A DNA stretch of 64,000 nt from Takakia lepidozioides (GCA_030704615.1 CM060734.1:34552042-34616041), one strand, 5' to 3'. Positions 9,601-19,976 are shown, counted from the first letter of the stretch. Numbers and translations are program-made. Notes: generated from the sequence alone by a model not told the origin.

Positions 9601-12283
9601 CTCGGTCTCCAGCACTTGGGCAATCTGCCCACATGTGTCGTGGGGAATATGTTGTTCGACATTCTTGTGGCCAGTCTGCTGGACAGTCTCCCGAACTCCT
9701 TGTAAAGCCAGAACAAGGTCCCTTGCACCTCTAGCAAAAGAGTCGAAAGCAGCCTGCACTTGCTTGTCTCCCAGATCAACTCGCCCTGCAACACATGTTT
9801 ATGCAAATGTGAACTTGTAAAAAAGTTGGCAAAAGAAATTGAGCTGAAACACGAAAGTTGCCCATAACATTTTACCTTCCAAAAAATTTCCGACGAGGCC
9901 AATGTCCTTGATTTGCCGGCACAGGCATGCTCCATCGAGATGAGCGATGGCGCCGATGCGGTCTTCAGTTGGGATCCCACACCACAGGACTTTGAAAACA
10001 TTGGGATTCTGCAAAACAATGTCGAATACTGCTCGCTCCATCACCAATGCAAACCAGTGCAATGCCTCATCCACCACAAACTTCTGTGAATGGTCTGTTC
10101 CATGGAGTAAGTCCATCCTCAAACTATGCAGATCCTTCATCAACTTGTTGTATGAGCGGAAATTGCCAAATTGCATCCATCTGTGTTGTAGGAAGGAAGC
10201 TGCCATGCACTCAAAGTCCTCCTCAGTCAATCCGAACAAGTGCTTTCTTCGCACCCCAAAAATTGGATGTGCCATAGGCATATGTCTGAGGTCTTCAGGC
10301 CGTGGGTCATCCATGAGAATCAGCTGCACAAGTAGAGGCGGCGCATTTTGGTCGCTTGTGGCTTCAATGGCAACAGCAGAGGCGGCTTCTAGAACATGGT
10401 TGGCTTCCTCAATAGAAAACTCCATGGAATAATGAAAGGGTACAAATGACCACCGGCGGTCCGCAACGATCCGGTGGAGCTCAATATGCCAATCCAAATG
10501 GGGATTAATTTCTCCCACCCTAAGCCGGGGAAGTGTGAGGTCTTCAGCTCCGGGGCGAATTACCGGTGATGGCGATCGCCAAACTGCAAAAAACGCTGTG
10601 CTATGTGAGAGAAAGGCAGTCTGCTGGTCCGCAGTCTGTTGGATGACAGGACTTCCCATTGGCATGGGCTGCATGATGGGCTCCTGGAGAGGAGTCTGCA
10701 GGATGACAGGCTGCTCGTTGGGAGTCTGCTCTCTTGGAGTCTGCTGGATGACAGGCTGCTGAACGGGAGTCTGCTAGATGACGGCCTGCTGAATGGGAGT
10801 CTGCTGGATGGCAGACTCGGCTGTCCCAGACGCATTCCCCCCCGACGCATCTTCAATATGTAATGCCGCTATAGCAGCAGATGACCCAGGATACTTCAAT
10901 AATATGTACTCTCGCACGCGGTCCACTTCCGCACGCACTGCAGTCGCTTGTAAAAGAGCATCATTGCTAGGTTTCCGCCAAGCCTGAATAGCCCTACGAA
11001 TAGAAACACGTTCATCCTGGTACACGGCAGAGAACTTCGACGTCAGGAACATGGACGTGGACTCTATATTCACCTCATGTAGCGGACTGGACTCACAGAC
11101 CAGCAAACTGTAACGTGCGTACGTAGGGTGGAGGCAACTAGTAGACTATACCAGCGGACTGACAAACGGACTCAGTAAGTAATGCAGCGATATAAAACAG
11201 ACTAACTGACGAGCGGACTGAGGAGAGAACGCAGGGGACTGACCAGACCGAATAGGCAACGTGACCCCGATGATGGACTCAAACAGCACAGAGAACAGAC
11301 TGGGCGGTCAGACTGACCATTACCTCCTCTACTTCATCATCGTCATCTTCATCTTCAAAGCTGTTCAACCAATTCTGTTCCGCTTGTCGGATTAATGTGC
11401 GTAGCAGACCTGACTGGGCAACTCTGTAGAAATAACGGAAGAAGTCCGGATCCCCAATTGGTGGGCACTCTGGTGGGAAAAGCCCAAAGTCAACGAGGCG
11501 CAATGTGCCAGGGCAGACTGGCCCTTCAGTGCTCTGTTGAGTTTTTGGTTTTGACCCTAAGCCGATGGCATGGGTCGCGATATTTGTGTGAGTCTGCTGC
11601 CGAGTCTGGTCAGGCAAGTCAATGTCCACTGGACTTGTCACCCCTTCCAGGCCCTGAGCAGATTCACTTTCAGTATCAGTACTGATGGTGTGGGTCTGCC
11701 GCCCAGGACGGGGTTCAGTCTGTTGCGTGGATTTTGCCCTTGCCTCGCGAGCAGACCTTGCAGCCTTCTCCTTTTTTTGCCTCTCCTTTTTTTGGGCCCC
11801 ATCACTCAGTTTACGTTTTCTAGGAGCGTCCAGCGTTCCCTGCACTTGCAAATCCTCCATTGACGGGCCACCACAATGGACGCCATACCGTGTGCGCACT
11901 TCGTCTAATTCCAAAGTGCGGGGGTCAAGCACTGACCCGTGCAAGCGCATTGTGGCCTCTTTGACAATCGACATTTCTTTCAGTATCGGCCAAGGCTTGA
12001 AATCCCGTGGAATCATTGCAACAGTCTCCTTGCAACCCGTGTCAACACAATGCCGATTTAGTTGGATTTTGTCCTTGATTACCTCTTCACAGAAGAGACA
12101 GAAGAGCTTGTCCTTCTGCCAATTCGAGTTTTTGGGCTTCCGGGCGCGGAGGTCTACAAATGCTTCCACTATTTTATGATCAAACTTGTCTGGTGAGTAC
12201 CAGTACCTTTGCTCCTTCTTCAGTCTGGTTTGGTGCACAAAATCCAACCAGTCCGCTCCACCTTTTTCACAAGCATCCTCCAT
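6640..12283 (-). pseudogene. BED-like finger / Gln-Thr-rich / Ulp1 (C48) SUMO-protease-like gene with in-frame stops
   Basis: Six coding exons are proposed: 12283-11324, 11091-9876, 9785-8374, 8282-7840, 7652-7243 and 7063-6640. All have GT...AG borders and matching phases except 7840/7652. Exon 1 has a BED-like finger (FCLFCEEVIKDKIQLNRH then GC) and a basic stretch (APRKRKLSDGAQKK). Exons 2-3 encode repeats such as QQTAPQQTVQQTD and a SUMO-interacting motif, IIDLTEESEE. Exon 4 is Lys-rich. Exons 5-6 form the protease core: CDFILVPIGDE, GHWSVCIIDL (catalytic His) and VPQQPFSWECGFYVMSFI (oxyanion Gln, catalytic Cys). Four in-frame stops occur: TAG 10774-10776, TAG 9553-9555, TAA 8482-8484, TAA 7299-7301. 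Ulp1 enzymes cut SUMO precursors or conjugates; transposon-borne Ulp1-like genes are known in plant MULEs. A decayed element gene is most likely; recoding or assembly error are alternatives. Confidence 0.75.
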
Positions 12284-12285
12284 CG

Positions 12286-12800
12286 CTGCAGAATGAAACG
12301 AAGGTGCAAGGACAATGAGCGACAAAGCGACAGATAGAAGTCCTATGAAAAGACTCACCCTAAGCAAGAAGAAGAGGACACAGAATGGAATGGAAACACC
12401 GCAACAAGTGAGAAGCTCACCGAGCCGATGAACTTCGAGTTGTTACGAAGGCGAGCGTGTTTGCGACGCTTCAGCAGTGCAAAACTGTGCGAAGAAACAG
12501 GCGCGAAGAGAATGGAGAAAGTAGAAGTAGAAGGGGGAAAGCGGGCATGGCACTGCCAACATGGCGCGATTTCACAGGCACCAACTATCCGCCGTCATCG
12601 CATTGAATACGTCCACCGAACAAACGGATCGTACTAAATTCATCCACGCTCCTCGCAAGTGCAGCAGACTCATTTCCCATCGGGCCGAGAGTCCACCGGA
12701 CCGCCAGTCCAGCGGACTATTCGCTTTGCTGAGGCGAAGCGGCTTCATATTGGAGGCACTTCCCTGCCAACGGAATGAAGACAAAAGAGAGTAAGGGGAG
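12286..12800 (-). other. Probable 5' leader exon and leader intron of the Ulp1-type gene
   Basis: On the minus strand TTCATCGGCTCG is followed by GTGAGC at about 12423, and an acceptor TTCTGCAG precedes the ATG exon at 12285, so a noncoding first exon with a 5' UTR intron is plausible. The first ATG is two bases after the acceptor. No TATA box was identified with confidence. Confidence 0.4.
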
Positions 12801-12827
12801 AACAGGAAAGTCGAACACACCCATTGC

Positions 12828-13480
12828 GAACAGACTCGCGGCACAACAGACTGATGCATGCACAGTCCAACAGACTGATATCCATAGAGGAGAACTGTCC
12901 AGCAGACGGACGTTTCGCCAGACTGGCGGGAGAACAAACCAAAAGACTGACCGGAGGGAAAATAAGAAGTCAAACAGACTTAGTGCAACACACTTTCGAC
13001 ACAACAGACTGACAAATTCACAAGTGCAACAGACTGATATCCCAACAGACGGGCTTCCAGCAGACCGCCTCCAAACTGACTGTTATGCACGCGATAAGGG
13101 GAATATCCGGAGCACTGACGGGCCAGCGGACCCACTGTGAACAGACTCGCGACACAACAGACTGATGCATGCACAGTCCAACAGACTGATATCCATAGAG
13201 GAGAACTATCTAGCAGACGGACGTTTCGCCAGACTGGCGGGAGAACAAGCCAAAAGACTGACCGGAGGGAAAATAAGAAGTCAAACAGACTTAGTGCAAC
13301 AGACTTTCGACACAACAGACTGACAAATTCACAAGTGCAACAGACTGCTATCCCAACAGACGGACTTCCAGCAGACCGCCTCCAAACTGACTATTATGCA
13401 CGCGATAAGGGGAATATCCGGAGCACTGACGGGCCAGCCGACCCACTGTGAACAGACTCGCGACACAACGGATCTCAAAC
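12828..13480 (+). repeat. 311-bp tandem duplication rich in CAACAGACTG
   Basis: Units begin at 12828, 13139 and 13450 (the last is partial) with GAACAGACTCGCG, giving an exact 311-bp period. Each unit holds many CAACAGACTG, CAGCAGAC and CCAGACTGG words. The two full copies differ at only a few positions. The segment lies 5' of the Ulp1-type gene and ends the motif-rich block. Confidence 0.92.
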
Positions 13481-13930
13481 ATCCACGCGCACTTGCAGAT
13501 GCAATTGTCTCAGACATCTCCTGTCGTGGCTCAGACATCTGCATTCAGCAGGTGCGTGTGGATGTTTGAGGACCTTACGACTGGATGGTGTTCCGTGACG
13601 ACTCGAATTGTTTTTTTGTGCTGCCATCCCTTATATAATACCATGTGGATCCATCACAAAGCTGGGTTTCTTCAGATTCTCCACCCTTTTCCACAACTTA
13701 TGCATAACGGATGCAAGCCGCTATACTTGGTCACATAAACAGTCCCATCGTCCGATACGAAATCTGCAATACACGCCCCCATGTGCATACGCTTCCACCA
13801 TTTTCGCGCCCATGTTACCCATGGGTTCCTTTAACGAACTAAACTTGTGAAGGCTCTCATGAGGGATGCAGTACGAAAGGGCTAAACGTATCATGACGGA
13901 TCACAAGCAGAGGACGTTATCGACGACAGA
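13481..13930. other. Spacer, no gene recognised
   Basis: Only short overlapping frames without recognisable motifs occur here; CAGACTG enrichment stops in this stretch. Confidence 0.4.
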
Positions 13931-14190
13931 TGTACAATGGATGTTGAATAATGGAAAACATTCATGAATGGAGGATGCATTCATACACAGTATATGAATG
14001 CACAATGTATATGATATGAGTGTGTGGGTTTGTAAGATGGATTCGAGAGTGCAGTGGATGAATGTACAATGGATGTTGAATAATGGAAAACATTTATGAA
14101 TGGAGGTTGCATGAATACAGTGTAGATGAATGCACAATGGATATGACATGAGGTTGTGGTGTTTGTGTGATGGATTCATAAAGATTGCCA
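13931..14190 (+). repeat. 132-bp direct repeat, 2 copies
   Basis: TGTACAATGGATGTTGAATA begins copies at 13931 and about 14063. Both continue with ATGGAAAACATT(C/T)ATGAATGGAGG and related TGAATG-rich words, followed by a GTGTGATGGATTC-type end. It is a degenerate minisatellite. Confidence 0.8.
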
Positions 14191-15326
14191 TTTCATTCTG
14201 AGTGGATTCTTTGTTCATTTTTTTTTTTTCTGCCGGAACATCTGCAATAAAGTAGGGGAATTCAATCTTTTCTGGAGAGGATGATAACATAACATTAAAA
14301 ATGCGTAGTTCAGTCTGACTCACAGTCAGTACAATGTATCCCCACGTCCTCTACATCCAAGTCCAAGTATTTTAGAACTCCGGATCTACGATGGCTACAC
14401 CTGCGGTCGGGCAATAAAAAGTTAGGGGAGAGAGCCTCGGCCATTTGAAGTGTCATTGCTTCGGCATACACAGGAAGCACAAAAATGGAAAGGGGGCTGT
14501 CGAAAACAGTCTCGCCACGAATGGGGGTGTCTCCTGAAGATCCAACGCTGCTTTTCCTGCAAATTACAGCAAGAAAAACGCTATTACTGCAAATTTGATG
14601 TCTGCGATTGAAAAGGGCACCCAAAGTGGAATGACAATTCCATGGCAGACTTACTCACATGAAAAGTCGTTGTGGACCTGCTTATCCTCATGATCCTCAT
14701 CATTTCGGATTTGAATCGTTTCAGTTTGTGCGCCTGATGTAGAGCCAGACAAAAGGGGGAGGAGCACAGTCTTGTATAGGTCAGAGTCACCCTCCATGCC
14801 AAAAAGGGATCTTCCGCCTGCCTTGCACGCATGGTAAGTTCCTCCTGCAACAGGAGGACATGAACAACTTGTAGGGAGGGATTAACAAAGATGAAAATGG
14901 TGAAAGAAAACCAAATCTGAAGGGAGAAAATGAACCTGTGGATACCGAGAGGTCGACCACCCGTGCAGAATGGTGGCTGCATGACTCTAGCAGTGTCTAC
15001 ATGAACGCTAGGGTTTTTCCTTTGCACCTCTCCAGGGAGTGCCATCTTGTTCTTTGAGAGTCTGATTGGGCTACATGAAGTTGTACAAAATGGCATCGAC
15101 ATGCGGCTCATACGGGGGATTGATAAAACACCCTTGGTCAGAAATCTCGAAGCTGCGGACAGAGGATGATATCTTTGAGGTGCGAATCCTCCGCAGGCAG
15201 ATCGCCTCGAACATCCTCGTCTGCGAAAGACTGAAGGTTTAGGGTGCGAAACACAAACAATAGTGGAAGTTTGTAGATTGGCATTTCAAAACATAGGCAT
15301 GCAACAAACTGATCAATCACGTATTT

Positions 15327-15350
15327 GTGATGATCGGCACCGATCATCAC
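15327..15350. repeat. Isolated 24-bp near-palindrome of the array family
   Basis: The left arm is GTGATGATCGG and the right arm CCGATCATCAC around a CA centre. It matches the family at 18.2-19.6 kb and lies in an intron of the ParB/methyltransferase-like gene. Confidence 0.85.
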
Positions 15351-17734
15351 AGATTATTCTAGAGTTACGTTGTAGAATACATTTAAATAAAACAACAAAG
15401 CACACCTAAGAGGGAGGCGTCATACCAGCTGACCAGGACAACCCCCTTTCACAAGGTACAGGATATTCACACAATTCCCTGTGCGCAGAATTTCAAACCC
15501 AGAGGACTTCAAATACGATGCCAATGCCCGACGACTATCCTTGTCACATGACTGAAAGAGCAGAAGTGTCCCTGCATCAGAAAGGAAATAGTTGCAGAAC
15601 CCGAACACCCAACTCCAGTAGTTGTCATCGAATTTGTTCCAACTTGGCGTCTTGCCCTTTGGAAGAACTTCTGGCACAGCTTAGCCGTCCGGGATGTCAA
15701 GAATGACCATGTCTACAACAAATGTTTTCTGCACACCGCACACGAAGGAGGGACCAGTGCTCACCTGCGACAGACATATTCAATTTGAGAATGAAGAGAA
15801 GAATGATTGCAAAGAAACAAATATCAATACTGCCAATGTCACCTACAAATGCAACGGAAAAAAAGTTAAATTCCCACCAGATTCATGTTATCCCAAGTAG
15901 GCGAAGGCACCCCAGTGTATCATTTCTTCCGACTCTCCATCATCGCCAGCCATCCCTCATTGACAATCTTAATCTCCCCTACCAAATCAGCACGGGAAGG
16001 GTGTGGCCTGGCATCGAACACGCACTGAATTGTGCGGGTATACCTTCCGGCGGTGAAGTCCTTCTCACTCTCCTTCTCCTTTTCTTTCTCCTTCCCCTTT
16101 TCCTTTTCCTTTTCCTTCTCCTTTGACTTGTCTTTGTCCTTTGTCTTTGCTGGTGACTTGGCTGCGCCATCTGGAGCATTGTCTTTGGGTTTGCGCCCAC
16201 CCTTCTTGCCCTTCTGGGTTATTTCCTGCACGTCAGGCTCCTTGGCAGCCAATGCTGCTATGTTTCTTTGGTACTCCTCATCGTTCAGAGGTACCAACAT
16301 CTCAGCATGATTGTTCAAATATTTCATTTGTTGCTCCTGAAAAGTCGTGTGCTCAGGAGGGCAGTCCAGGTACCAACCACAGTCCCTGAAGTGTGCAGGA
16401 CTCCAGTCCTTCAATATCCCTGCAGTATACATGGTTGGATCGTTTCTCGGGTCCGACCACATGTCAAGATAATCTGGGACACCACTGAGGTGATTCCATC
16501 CATCAACATATATTTTGTGTATCTGTGAACCATGAGACAAATTGGAAATCAATCTCTCTATGCAGAAGCCCATTGCTCTCAAAGTGACCTCCAATGTCAT
16601 TTGAGGCGGGGAAACAATAGAAATATTCAAGTCCTTCAAATTCTGCTCGAGCACAAGGATGGCGTGCTTCTCCAGCTGTAAATGGTACATTTGTCAGTTT
16701 TGCAAATAAGGTAGTCATTACATTCATGAAGTCACCAAAGATGAACTTCAATGAATACACACCTGATTCCAAAATGTAGCCTTGTGAAGCCAGTTGTCAA
16801 ACACAATGTCACTGATTCCCTCCACCTTTGTGCCAGGCTGTATAGTGCTCTTAGGGAACTGACTCAAGTCCTTCACTGTCTGATCTGAGTTCCAAATCTC
16901 CAGCCATCTAATTTTTGTTTGGGGGTCAACCATGGAGATGGCCAGCCAGTGCAATTTCTCCTGCTGCATCTCCGGGTGCACATGCTTGTCATAGTGAGAT
17001 TTGATCTGCAGAATGAACTCTTCTCCAAGGCCAAGATCTATTATTCTAAGCTGCTTAGAGAAGGCGGACATCAGTTTGGTTCTCCGGATTTCATACTCCT
17101 TCTTTATTGCTGCCTCCACACCATTTGATGTCCTAAGTTCCTCTGTTGTAGTGCGGTAGTATTCGGATTTCCCCTTCTCAGTTGCCTCTGCCAGTTCTTG
17201 CTGCATTGATCAAAGTAGGGATGAGTAAAAACAAATTACAAACATGTATTCAAAAAGACAAGTAAGTACAGGCTCGGCCTTACCACACACATGTACTCCA
17301 GAAACGCCTCTCGAGTCAAAGAATACCAAGCGCCTGCAGCTCTTCCTGTTTCGCACTTCTTGATTATATCGGGGTGGAGTACTGTGCGAAAATCATCCAG
17401 CTTCATCAGACCAATTCTCTGAATTCGGAAAAGTGTGTGGACCAAGCTTGTTGTCACATGTGATTTCTTTGTCGATCTGCAAAAAGAGTGGAAACAATGC
17501 ATTGGTAAACATCGTTTTATGGTGGGATGAAGAAGACATTGAAGAGGCAATGGAGTCTCTAGGATGACTTACTTGTTCACGTCGTGCATAGCTGTAAGAA
17601 GCCTAGCGATGTCGTTTCCAGGATCTAGAACCATTGCCTCTACAACAACATGCTTGTCTTTGTCTTTTGAATGATGTTTCTGAATGTATCCCATCCATGC
17701 CTGCAATCGGTGGTTGCCGTCCCAGACGTAGAAC

Positions 17735-18205
17735 ATGGGTGTTATTTCCCATCATGAGGCCCAGCTCGAACTCCTCATTAATATCTTTCCAGCACTCATC
17801 CCAAGTATCGGTGATCTCAAGAGAGATGGGGACGAGTCTGCCAAGAGCTCGGAGAATAGCGATGAAACAGATGAACCTGAAGTGCACTACCTTGACAGGG
17901 TGAAAGAACTCATGTCATTCCAAAAGGTAAACTCCCAGGAGGTTATTAGGGACATGCTCGTCTCTAGAGGGCATCTTGACATCCCACTATGCCGGATAAT
18001 ATCTATGCATGTTGTGCGTCCTCCACTTTCCCATGACATTACAAAATTGGAAACTAATTTCGTGCATGGATACAGACTTGGTACACAAGTTTTTTATGTG
18101 TCACTGACGGATACAAATGGGAAAAACTTGCCTCTGTTCCTGTCAGCTTGGACTTCACAGTTTTCTGCACGATGCCATGCCAATCAGACACTCAGTTATG
18201 TGTAA
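17735..18205 (+). pseudogene. Inverted exon fragment of the ParB-like gene
   Basis: The plus frame contains VHYLDRVKELMSFQKVNSQE, DIPLCRIISMHVVRPPLSHD and NFVHGYRLGTQVFYVSLT. This looks like the first half of a ParB-type domain (a strand, then x-RPP, then a helix and G-x-R-L). The second half, with DGNHR, starts on the opposite strand at 17740. Head-to-head placement of two halves of one domain suggests a local inversion of about 0.47 kb. The fragment ends just before the palindrome array. It could instead be a separate gene that merely resembles this domain. Confidence 0.4.
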
Positions 18206-18208
18206 ATA

Positions 18209-19601
18209 GTGATGGTCGGCACTGACAATCACAGTCCACAGGCAAAACAATGACAGCATAGTGACTTCAAAGTGATTAAAAATGTTCATGCAGCTTCTTT
18301 ACAACAAAAAGTTCTCTATGTTCTGAAGGGACAACGATTGGCGGTAACGACAATCATAATCTGTATGTGTAGCAAACAATAGCAGAATATGGCAAATCAA
18401 ATCACTATGTCTGCAAAGTGAATGTCGGTACCGACCATCAGTCTGTCTTGTCTCAAATCACAGTGATTGGCGGCACCGACAATCACAACCATCTACACTA
18501 ACAAAGCTGATACAGACGAATGCAAACCAACACACTATGACTGCATAGTGATGGTCGGTACCGACCATCACTCTCTTTCTGGGCAAGCAGGTACAGGAAT
18601 GTCCCACGCATTAGCGAATGGCGTTAATGACAATAAAAAAACATTACACTCGAAAGACTGACAAGACCGGTTTGGTGCAAAGAAATATTTCTCATAGTGA
18701 TTGGCGTCACCGACACTCACTTTAGTTTGTATCAGAAAGTGAGTGGAATGCACATTGTTTGAAATGCAAAAAGTCTATGTTTTCAAAGGAATGCGATTGA
18801 CATTAATGACAACCACTTCTACCATGACTTAATGACAACCACTTTCTGCAGAAAACAAGAAACATAGTGTTGGAAAGGAAATCAGAGAGACTCCATTGTG
18901 ATGGTCGTTAAAGACAATCACTATTTCTTGTCTCTTTGGAATGTACTTTGCAACTGTTTTTAGACATGAAGCTACAGTATGGTCTCAAGAAAAGTGATTG
19001 GCGGTACCGCCATTCCTCTTCCCTAGTCTGTTCAACCTGAAACAGAGAAAATGCAATGCAAAACAATATGACTGAATAGTGATGGTCGGTGCCGACCATC
19101 ACTCTCTCTCCACGCATGCATGTACATGAAGCTCACGAGGAGAATCGAATGGCGTTAACGACAATCACACTACACTACAATGGAAAACTGATAAGGTTGC
19201 GTTTGGTGCAAATCAATACTGGATCATAGTTACTGTCGGCACCGACACTCACTTTCTTTTGTATCAGAATGTGAGTTTTGAACGGCTCACCGCGACTCTC
19301 CACACCTGAGGAAGAACGGTCGTCTTTTGTTACGGTGATGGAAACGCCCATTACCACTGTTCATAGTAGGAAACCATTGCTCAGCATGCTAAAAAGTGCC
19401 ATTCATGCCGACAATCACAGGTTCCTGCTATAGGAAAAAAAAAAAAAAAATCCTGGAAAGGCAATCAGAATGATTCTATGGTCTGAAGAACAGTGAATGG
19501 CGGTACCGCCAATCACAAACAACTGGTATGGGAAACCTGAAACAGAGGAATGCAAAGCAAATCAACATGACTTCATAGTGATGGTCGGTACCGACCATCA
19601 C
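18209..19601. repeat. Phased array of 17 palindromic 24-bp sites
   Basis: Sites start at 18209, 18334, 18418, 18463, 18548, 18614, 18697, 18793, 18898, 18994, 19079, 19145, 19229, 19335, 19396, 19493 and 19578. The best ones (18548 and 19578) are perfect palindromes with half-site GTGATGGTCGGT; variants use GTGATTGGCGGT or GAATGGCGTT arms. Spacings recur in order: 85, 66, 83, 96, 105, 96, then 85, 66, 84, 106, 61, 97, then 85. The array is therefore built of higher-order units of about 531 and 499 bp with six sites each. No ORF explains it. Sites at 19335 and 19396 are degenerate. Confidence 0.88.
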
Positions 19602-19976
19602 TTTCTAGGACATTTCACTCACTTACTTTGTACATCTGTAAACAAGAAAAAAAAGGGTGGAGAACACTTACTGGCGCCTTCTTCGGTTTTGAGTTTGGAT
19701 CCCCTTCTACAGCTTTCATCTTCCCCTTCACATCTGTCGGAATTCCTGTCTGGTCTAGGGTTTGTAGACCTTCTCCCGGTTCTGCGTTCCCCGGACTTCC
19801 ACCTCCTTCAGTTTCCTTGCGAATCTCTCTGCTTCCACAGTCTGGTTTCCAACGCTCACTGTTCCCTCTGGTTGTGTGACAGCTGCAGCCTCATTCTCGG
19901 TCTGCTCTTGTATTGCAGTCTTCGCTTTCACCTGCTGCCGTGGCCGTGTGTTCTCCATCAAACGACGCCTCGTCAT

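Larger units (their letters stand above)
14310..19976 (-). pseudogene. ParB-like / adenine-methyltransferase-like gene, rearranged
   Basis: Minus-strand exons with matching phases: about 17740-17573 (FYVWDGNHRLQAWMGYI, the DGNHR motif of ParB/sulfiredoxin-like domains), 17476-17284, 17200-16763 and 16675 to about 15920 (ending in Lys/Glu repeats such as KDKDKSKEKEKEKEKGKE). Exon 15764-15426 is methyltransferase-like: VVDMVILDIPDG resembles the DPPY motif strand, and GTLLLFQSCDKDSRRALASY the next strand and helix. Further exons continue to about 14.3 kb (SKNKMALPGEVQRKNPSVHV). A possible N-terminal exon lies at 19976-19672 with donor GTAAGTG. The N-terminal half of the ParB-like domain seems to lie in an inverted segment at 17735-18205. 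An in-frame TAA (15681-15683), and a TGA that ends the Lys-rich exon, indicate decay. Phage-type ParB-methyltransferase fusions exist; the assignment here is by eye. Confidence 0.5.

Noticed and set aside
8440-9705. Long plus-strand open frames opposite the Gln/Thr-rich exon
   Set aside because: They are mirror frames of the CAG/ACT repeats on the minus strand, which open several frames at once; phase-matched splice sites and domains support the minus strand.
6640-12283. A nonstandard genetic code with TAA/TAG read as Gln
   Set aside because: The RNA-binding gene appears to end in TAG right after a conserved-looking RPY, LINE B ends at TAG, and the other SWIM gene has TGA stops instead. C-to-T decay explains the pattern without recoding.
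12775-13451. Repeated plus-strand ORFs (QQTDACTVQQTD type) as a protein repeat gene
   Set aside because: They come from the 311-bp duplication, whose length is not a multiple of three, and have no splice or domain support; the same sequence is noncoding flank of the minus-strand gene.
13931-14190. CRISPR-like or regulatory array
   Set aside because: There are only two long degenerate copies without spacers; it is a minisatellite in a eukaryotic genome.
16032-16126. Plus-strand Ser/Phe-rich ORF
   Set aside because: It is the complement of the Lys/Glu-repeat linker of the minus-strand ParB-like gene.
18209-19601. CRISPR array
   Set aside because: The repeats are palindromic, variable, unequally spaced with a higher-order period, and the spacers are themselves repeated, so they are not acquired spacers.
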